The notes beneath the pieces are model-generated. The model was given only the letters and a program-made list of their open reading frames with translations, was not told the origin of the DNA and searched no databases. From the NCBI RefSeq assembly GCF_032586235.1, contig NZ_JAWHTD010000071.1, forward strand, positions 1 to 11,245: a stretch of 11,245 nt of DNA. Reading direction: 5' to 3'. A program made the position numbers and the translations under genes. The stretch's first letter is position 1; each line of letters begins with the position of its first letter. Positions 7,014 to 11,245 of this stretch are shown here, piece by piece. This stretch comes from Aestuariicoccus sp032586235. GTDB taxonomy: Bacteria > Pseudomonadota > Alphaproteobacteria > Rhodobacterales > Rhodobacteraceae.

Positions 7014-7116
7014 CGTGTCCTCCATTGGTTGAGTTCGAAGCGCCCGTTGAGGGTGAGCGCCTTCCTCCATTGGGGCCTCAAAGCGACAGCGAAAGTCACG
7101 AAAGCGGCCACGAAAA
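7014..7116. promoter_or_regulatory. Divergent promoter/operator region with duplicated 11-bp word
   Basis: These 103 bp separate the small secreted-protein gene (minus) from the CadC-like regulator gene (plus) and must contain promoters for both unless either is read through. TCCTCCATTGG occurs at 7018-7028 and again at 7063-7073, 45 bp apart start to start. Between them GTTGAG with a following GCGCC occurs twice in near-tandem form (about 7028-7044 and 7046-7061). On the minus strand the 11-bp word reads CCAATGGAGGA, that is an ATG plus Shine-Dalgarno-like core, so the copy at 7018 doubles as the ribosome binding site for the start at 7013. I could not assign firm -35/-10 boxes. Confidence 0.5.
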
Positions 7117-8733
7117 ATGCCGAAATCGGATCAAACAATTGATATTGAAGGATTTCGCTTTCATCGGCGACCACTTGGGCTGCATGACCCTGACGGGAAC
7201 TTGGTGTCCTTGCGCCCGCAATCGCTCCGCGTTTTGTCGGTTCTGAGCGAACAGGCCGGGGAGCTCGTCTCGAAGGACAGCCTGATGGAACGGGTCTGGG
7301 CGGACACCCACGTGACCGACGACAGCCTCGTCCAGTGCATCTCGGAGATCCGCAAAGCACTTGGTCCGGAGGCGGGCGCTCGCCTGCGCACCGTGCCGAA
7401 ACAGGGCTACCGTCTTGATGTGTCGCGCGCGCGGCCACGTCGCCTGTCCATGCTCACGACAGTCCCGATCGCCGTTCTGGCCATCTTGGCCGCTCTCGCG
7501 CTTTCGGCGCTATTGCTCACGCCCAGCCAGCAGGCCGCATCGGAGGTCCAGTCGATCGCCGTTCTGCCTTTCGAGAACCTCAGCGGCAGTGCCGGGCAGG
7601 CCTACTACTCCAACGGGCTGGCCGAGGAGCTCGTCGTAAATCTCTCGAGGATCGCCGATCTTAGGGTCGTGTCGCGCGCAGCGTCCTTCTCGGTCGCGCA
7701 GAGTGCGAGCGATCCGCGACAGGTCGCCCGGGAATTGCGAGTGTCATACCTCGTGGACGGCAGTGTGCGCCGAGAGGGGCAGACCCTACGGATCACGGCA
7801 GCGCTAATCGACGGGGCGAACGGCGAAAACATCTGGGCTGACAGCTATGCGGGGGCCGAAGCGGATGTGTTCGATTTCCAAGAGACGGTCCTCTCCGAAC
7901 TCGTGCGTGTGTTGTCGGTCCGTCTGTCCGAGCAAGAGCGTGAACGCCTGGGAGTTCGGGGCACGCGCGATGTCGATGCCTTTGACAACTACCTTCGGGG
8001 CAAAGAGCTGGCCGGCTTCCTGACCGCGAGCGATAATGAACAAGCGGAAGAGGCCTTTGCCGAGGCCATCCGACGTGACCCAGATTATGCCGCAGCCCAC
8101 GCGCAACTTTCGATCGTACTCAGCATGCGGGTCGAATACGGTTGGACAAGCGATGTGACGAACACCTTGGCGAGAGCGGTGCGGCATGCGGAACGGGCCG
8201 TGGCCCTTGCACCCGATCTGCCCTTTGCTCATTTCGCGCTCGGACGGCTTTTGTCCCGAGGTTTCATAGCGGACCTTGCAGGTGCCAGCGCCGAGTTCGA
8301 GAGGGCCATCGAACTCGACCCAAACTACACGGACGCTTACGCTTTCTACGCGATCGTGCAAGTGGCCGATGGACGGGCAGAGGATGGGCTGAACACAATC
8401 TCGGAAGCTTTCGCCCGCAATCCCGTTCCCCCGTATTGGTACTATATGCCGCTTGGACTGGCCAACTTCTACCTCGGCGACTATGACGCAGCGGAGGCTG
8501 CGCTCACTGAGCTCCTCCAGCGCAACCCGAACCTCCAGAATGCCCTGCGGATCCTGATCGCAACCTATGGTCATATGGGACGGCTGGACGACGCCGAGTG
8601 GCTGGTCATGGAATACGAAGCGTTGGGTGTCCCCGCCACGATCACCGACATCATGCAGGCGATCAACATCGAACACCCTCCTTACCGAGAGGCGGTCATT
8701 GACGGACTGAGGCTTGCCGGCCTGCCGGAATAG
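7117..8733 (+). CDS. CadC-like transmembrane transcription regulator with TolB/FlgO-like domain and TPRs
   Basis: The product is 538 residues. Residues 10-102 form an OmpR/PhoB-type winged helix (LRPQSLRVLSVLSE, SLMERVWADTHVTDDSLVQC, RTVPKQGYRL) without a receiver domain. One membrane helix follows at about 114-135 after a basic stretch (RARPRRL), so the DNA-binding part is cytoplasmic and the rest is periplasmic. Residues 145-250 carry the FlgO/TolB-like signature (SIAVLPFENLSG, SNGLAEELVVNLSRI, YLVDGSVRREG). Tetratricopeptide-like repeats follow from about 285 to 505, e.g. AEEAFAEAIRRDPDYAAAHA and AEFERAIELDPNYTDAYAFY. Proteins of this plan act as one-component membrane regulators, as CadC and ToxR do. 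The start at 7117 has no good Shine-Dalgarno site. The divergent small secreted-protein gene is the obvious candidate target; the signal sensed is unknown. Confidence 0.9.
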   Translation: MPKSDQTIDIEGFRFHRRPLGLHDPDGNLVSLRPQSLRVLSVLSEQAGELVSKDSLMERVWADTHVTDDSLVQCISEIRKALGPEAGARLRTVPKQGYRLDVSRARPRRLSMLTTVPIAVLAILAALALSALLLTPSQQAASEVQSIAVLPFENLSGSAGQAYYSNGLAEELVVNLSRIADLRVVSRAASFSVAQSASDPRQVARELRVSYLVDGSVRREGQTLRITAALIDGANGENIWADSYAGAEADVFDFQETVLSELVRVLSVRLSEQERERLGVRGTRDVDAFDNYLRGKELAGFLTASDNEQAEEAFAEAIRRDPDYAAAHAQLSIVLSMRVEYGWTSDVTNTLARAVRHAERAVALAPDLPFAHFALGRLLSRGFIADLAGASAEFERAIELDPNYTDAYAFYAIVQVADGRAEDGLNTISEAFARNPVPPYWYYMPLGLANFYLGDYDAAEAALTELLQRNPNLQNALRILIATYGHMGRLDDAEWLVMEYEALGVPATITDIMQAINIEHPPYREAVIDGLRLAGLPE

Positions 8734-8964
8734 GAGGTCCAGTTAGGTGCCAAACAGAGAAGCCCGGTCAATTGGATGTTCCGGAAAAGGTTCGGAGCAG
8801 TCATTCGCTGCCGTCACCATGAAGGTCACCATTAGGCCGTTCAGAGCCGATGCGTGCCGCAGGGCGCATGACGGGTTTGTCCGCAAGCCGGACCTAACCT
8901 CGATTACGGCGAACGTCTGGAGCCGGTTAAAGCCGTCGTTCGAGCGTGTCTCTGCGGTTCCGTC
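8734..8964. other. Intergenic region rich in short palindromes, no gene seen
   Basis: The stretch downstream of the CadC-like gene holds an open GTG frame (8747-9004), which I judge not to be a gene: it has no domain, an Arg/Ala/Ser-rich composition, and runs into the 58-bp repeat. Visible structure includes the palindrome at 8879-8893 and a GAGCCG (8920-8925) / CGGCTC (8964-8969) pair enclosing about 38 bp. These resemble fragments of a mosaic dispersed repeat. Confidence 0.5.
8879..8893. repeat. Palindrome GTCCG-CAAGC-CGGAC
   Basis: The two 5-bp arms enclose CAAGC. It differs from the palindrome that opens both 77-bp repeats (GTCCG-CAACT-CGGAC) only in the loop, at two of 15 positions, which suggests common origin or a shared recognition element. 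Confidence 0.55.
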
Positions 8965-9022
8965 GGCTCTTACGGCTGCTTACCGCCGTCTAGCGGTCAT
9001 CTGATCATTTTTCTCAGATGTC
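8965..9022 (+). repeat. 58-bp direct repeat, copy 2, with internal hairpin
   Basis: It matches 6422-6479 in the same orientation at 52 of 58 positions without gaps. The arms CATCTGA (8998-9004) and TCAGATG (9014-9020) are fully conserved, while one loop base differs. It carries AGCGGTCAT at 8992-9000. It lies 141 bp before the molybdoenzyme start and closes the segment holding the regulator and secreted-protein genes. Confidence 0.85.
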
Positions 9023-9150
9023 TCAGAAGAGCCCAGAGCCGACGCTCAGTTGCCTCGCACTTTTCGTCGCTTCGACAGCATGAGGCCAACGTTCGACCGA
9101 CCCGCTCAATCTGTGTTACCATCGCGCAAAACGCTCGAACACGACCTCGG

Positions 9151-9155
9151 GGAGG
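9151..9155 (+). promoter_or_regulatory. Ribosome binding site GGAGG of the molybdoenzyme gene
   Basis: GGAGG, within a GGGGAGGT run, is 8 nt before the ATG at 9164. It selects this start over an upstream in-frame start at 9050, whose extra 38 residues have no counterpart in the family. Confidence 0.8.
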
Positions 9156-9163
9156 TTTGCAAG

Positions 9164-11134
9164 ATGGCAAATGCGGAAGTGCCAGGATGCTGTCCTCACG
9201 ACTGCCAGGACGGCTGCTCATGGGTGGCGCATGTCGAAAACGGTAAGGTGACCAAGGTGGTCGGAACCAAGGAGCATCCCTTCACCCGCGGTATCTTGTG
9301 TGCCAAGGTCAACGACTACCAAACGCGGACCTATGCACCGGATCGCCTTCTCCAGCCTCTACGCCGCACAGGACCCAAGGGCAGCGACGAATTTGAGCAA
9401 ATTTCCTGGGACGAAGCGATACGTGAAATTGCGACCAGGTTTGGACGCATAATTGATGACTGGGGTCCGGAGGCGCTAATGCCGCTTCACGACATGGGAT
9501 CGGCCGGGGCGTTGCAGCGCCGCGCGCTGATGCGCCTGTTCCACCATATTGGCGCAAGCCGCCTCCACGGCAGCCTGTGCGGCCAGTCCGGCAACGCTGT
9601 GGCGGCAGAAGGTCACCCGATCAGCTTCGATCCTGAGACGCTCGCCGAAAGCGAATGCATCGTTCTATGGGGGGCAAACCTGCTTTCCACGGCCCACCAC
9701 CATTGGCACTTCTGCCTCGAAGCGCGAAGAGCGCGGGGCGCCAAGATCATCAGCATCGATCCGAGATGCACGCGAACCGCCGCAAAATGCGATGAACACA
9801 TTTCAATCCGTCCGGGAACGGACGCTGTTCTTGCCGCCAGCATAGCGAATGTACTGGTCGAGGAAGGGCTGGCCGACTTTGAATACGCGCGTTCGGCGGC
9901 CGACGATTTGGATGCCTATCTCGAAGAAATCAAAGCCTGGACGCCAGACCATGTCCGCGAGATCACAGGAGTGGCACCGGATGATGTAGTGCGGATCGCA
10001 CGTCTCTACGGGGCGGCTCGGCCGGGCACCCTTCGGGTTGGTATTGGCCCTCAGCAATCGCGGTTTGGTGATGTCTTCATTAAGAGCCTGAGCGCGCTTG
10101 CGATCCTGTCGGGCCACTGGAGACTCCCTGGCGGCGGCCTTTCTATCGAGGGCTATCCGACCTTCGACAACGCTGCGCCGGAATGCCCGGAACTTTCACC
10201 AAAGGGAACACGTAGCCTCCACAGGGGCCATCTTGGTCAGATCCTGACCTCGTCGGATCTTGATCCGCCAATCAAGGGATTGATGGTTTGGGGCCACAAT
10301 CCCGTCGTCAACCAGATCGATGCCGAGACAGTCAGGCGGGGGCTCTGCCGAAATGATCTCTTCACGGTCGTGATCGAGCACTTCATGACCGACACCGCCC
10401 GACATGCTGACATCGTCTTGCCGTCTACCACCCAGCTGGAGCATTTCGATGTTCAGGGTTCGTGGGGCCAGTGCTACGTGGGCCTGAACAAACCTGCCAT
10501 CCCGCCGCTCGGAGAGTCCAAGCCGCACACTGAGGTCCTGCGCCTTCTGGCAAGAGAAATGGGACTCGACGAACCCGCGCTCTTCGCAGACGACGAAACA
10601 ATTGCCCGCTCAAGCCTGCCGGATGACTTCGACTGGCGGACGTTAAAAAGACAGGGATGGCTCTATGCACCACAACCGAAGCGGGACCCAGCTTCTATGG
10701 GAGGGACGCTGAAGATGGCGACCGGTCTCGACGGGCCGGAGAACCTCGACGTGAGCGACCTCATTCCGAACGGTAAACTCCGGCTCCTTACCGTAAAGCC
10801 GCACTACCTCCTGAACTCGACATTTGCGAATATGCCAAGGCAGGCCGGACAACAGGGAACCCCGACGTTGGAGATGCACCCGGCGGATGCCGAGAACTTG
10901 GGATTGCGAGCTGGCGATCGGGTCGTAGCTCATAATGGAAAGGGCAAATTGGCGGCCGACCTCCGTGTCACCGATACCGTTGTCGAAGGCACCACGGTTC
11001 TCGAAGGGAAGTTTTGGTGGACCGCTGATGAGGATGGTTCGCCGGTCTCAAACCGTTTGGCCAACAGCAACTGGACCGAAGGTGGTCAGCCAACGTTCAA
11101 TGACATTTTCGTTGAAGTCACTGCTGCAATCTGA
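9164..11134 (+). CDS. Molybdopterin-dependent oxidoreductase, FeS-containing, substrate unknown
   Basis: The product is 656 residues of the BisC/formate-dehydrogenase-like superfamily. The N-terminal FeS site is complete, with Cys10, Cys14, Cys18 and Cys46 (CPHDCQDGC, then RGILCAK), consistent with one 4Fe-4S cluster. The catalytic domain has SWDEAIREIA (81-90), the likely Mo ligand Cys139 in GSLCGQSG, IISIDPRCT (195-203), a GHNPVVNQ segment (377-384) and ADIVLPSTTQLEH (415-427). A C-terminal molybdopterin-guanine-dinucleotide binding domain spans about 538-656 (MHPADAENLGLRAGDRV). It has Cys rather than selenocysteine at the metal site. There is no Tat signal, so it is cytoplasmic. No partner FeS, flavin or membrane subunit gene lies in the window, so the electron partner is unknown. 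The family is large and the substrate cannot be assigned from sequence; formate- or nitrate-type activity should not be assumed. Confidence 0.9.
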   Translation: MANAEVPGCCPHDCQDGCSWVAHVENGKVTKVVGTKEHPFTRGILCAKVNDYQTRTYAPDRLLQPLRRTGPKGSDEFEQISWDEAIREIATRFGRIIDDWGPEALMPLHDMGSAGALQRRALMRLFHHIGASRLHGSLCGQSGNAVAAEGHPISFDPETLAESECIVLWGANLLSTAHHHWHFCLEARRARGAKIISIDPRCTRTAAKCDEHISIRPGTDAVLAASIANVLVEEGLADFEYARSAADDLDAYLEEIKAWTPDHVREITGVAPDDVVRIARLYGAARPGTLRVGIGPQQSRFGDVFIKSLSALAILSGHWRLPGGGLSIEGYPTFDNAAPECPELSPKGTRSLHRGHLGQILTSSDLDPPIKGLMVWGHNPVVNQIDAETVRRGLCRNDLFTVVIEHFMTDTARHADIVLPSTTQLEHFDVQGSWGQCYVGLNKPAIPPLGESKPHTEVLRLLAREMGLDEPALFADDETIARSSLPDDFDWRTLKRQGWLYAPQPKRDPASMGGTLKMATGLDGPENLDVSDLIPNGKLRLLTVKPHYLLNSTFANMPRQAGQQGTPTLEMHPADAENLGLRAGDRVVAHNGKGKLAADLRVTDTVVEGTTVLEGKFWWTADEDGSPVSNRLANSNWTEGGQPTFNDIFVEVTAAI

Positions 11135-11168
11135 GGCCCGCGAGGTCGATAAATCAGACGGCAGCAAA

Positions 11169-11245
11169 GTCCGCAACTCGGACGCAGGCCGGTTTGAAAC
11201 GAGGGTCCGGATCGTCGCTCAAGCGGTCATAGGGCTGCCAAAGCA
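11169..11245 (+). repeat. 77-bp direct repeat, copy B (runs to the window end)
   Basis: It matches 2689-2765 in the same orientation at 74 of 77 positions and reaches the last base of the window, so its right boundary is not seen. It starts 34 bp after the molybdoenzyme stop. Unlike copy A, its GGTTTGAAAC segment contains a short palindrome (GTTTGAAAC); copy A has C at the corresponding variant positions. Confidence 0.9.

Noticed and set aside
7804..8676. 290-codon minus-strand frame
   Set aside because: It is antisense to the CadC-like gene's periplasmic part and has no recognisable motif.
8747..9004. 85-codon plus-strand GTG frame after the CadC-like gene
   Set aside because: It runs through palindromic DNA into the 58-bp repeat and has no protein-like features.
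2689..11245. CRISPR array or integron attachment sites
   Set aside because: The repeats are only two per class, kilobases apart, with no regular spacers and no cas, integrase or transposase gene in the window.

Overview
The window looks like a chromosomal or large-replicon segment from an alphaproteobacterium, most likely Rhodobacterales (Roseobacter/Rhodobacter type). This rests on the high-GC coding style, the families present (DUF805 membrane protein, ECF sigma factor with a VWA partner, CadC-like regulator with a TolB/FlgO-like domain and TPRs, soluble ModA-like binding protein, FeS molybdopterin oxidoreductase) and palindrome-rich intergenic repeats that I associate with that group. No species can be named from this sequence alone.

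Left part (1-2690). After about 340 bp with no supportable gene comes a minus-strand cluster that reads right to left: a four-helix DUF805 membrane protein (2067-2582), then three exported proteins of unknown function (1223-1993, 673-1194, 341-643). The last three are separated by only about 30 bp and are probably one transcript. The terminal one is a lipoprotein.

Middle (2690-6480). A 77-bp repeat (2689-2765) and a possibly decayed reading frame (2814-3066) precede a translationally coupled pair: an ECF sigma factor (3111-3653) and a single-pass membrane protein with an external von Willebrand A domain of the YfbK type (3650-5566). The short cytoplasmic N-terminus of the VWA protein is a candidate anti-sigma segment. 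A ModA-like binding protein without a signal peptide follows (5718-6422).

Right part (6422-11245). A small secreted protein (6714-7013, minus) is divergent from a CadC-like membrane transcription regulator (7117-8733, plus), with a duplicated 11-bp word in the shared upstream region. This module lies between two 58-bp direct repeats (6422-6479 and 8965-9022). One abuts the ModA-like gene; the other lies upstream of a 656-residue molybdopterin oxidoreductase (9164-11134). The window ends in a second copy of the 77-bp repeat (11169-11245).

Overall layout. Two nested direct-repeat pairs are visible: an outer pair 8480 bp apart enclosing everything from the sigma factor to the molybdoenzyme, and an inner pair 2543 bp apart enclosing only the regulator and secreted-protein module. 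The ModA-like protein and the molybdoenzyme may have been neighbours before the inner module arrived. This is inference. I found no CRISPR array, tRNA, rRNA, transposase or phage gene.
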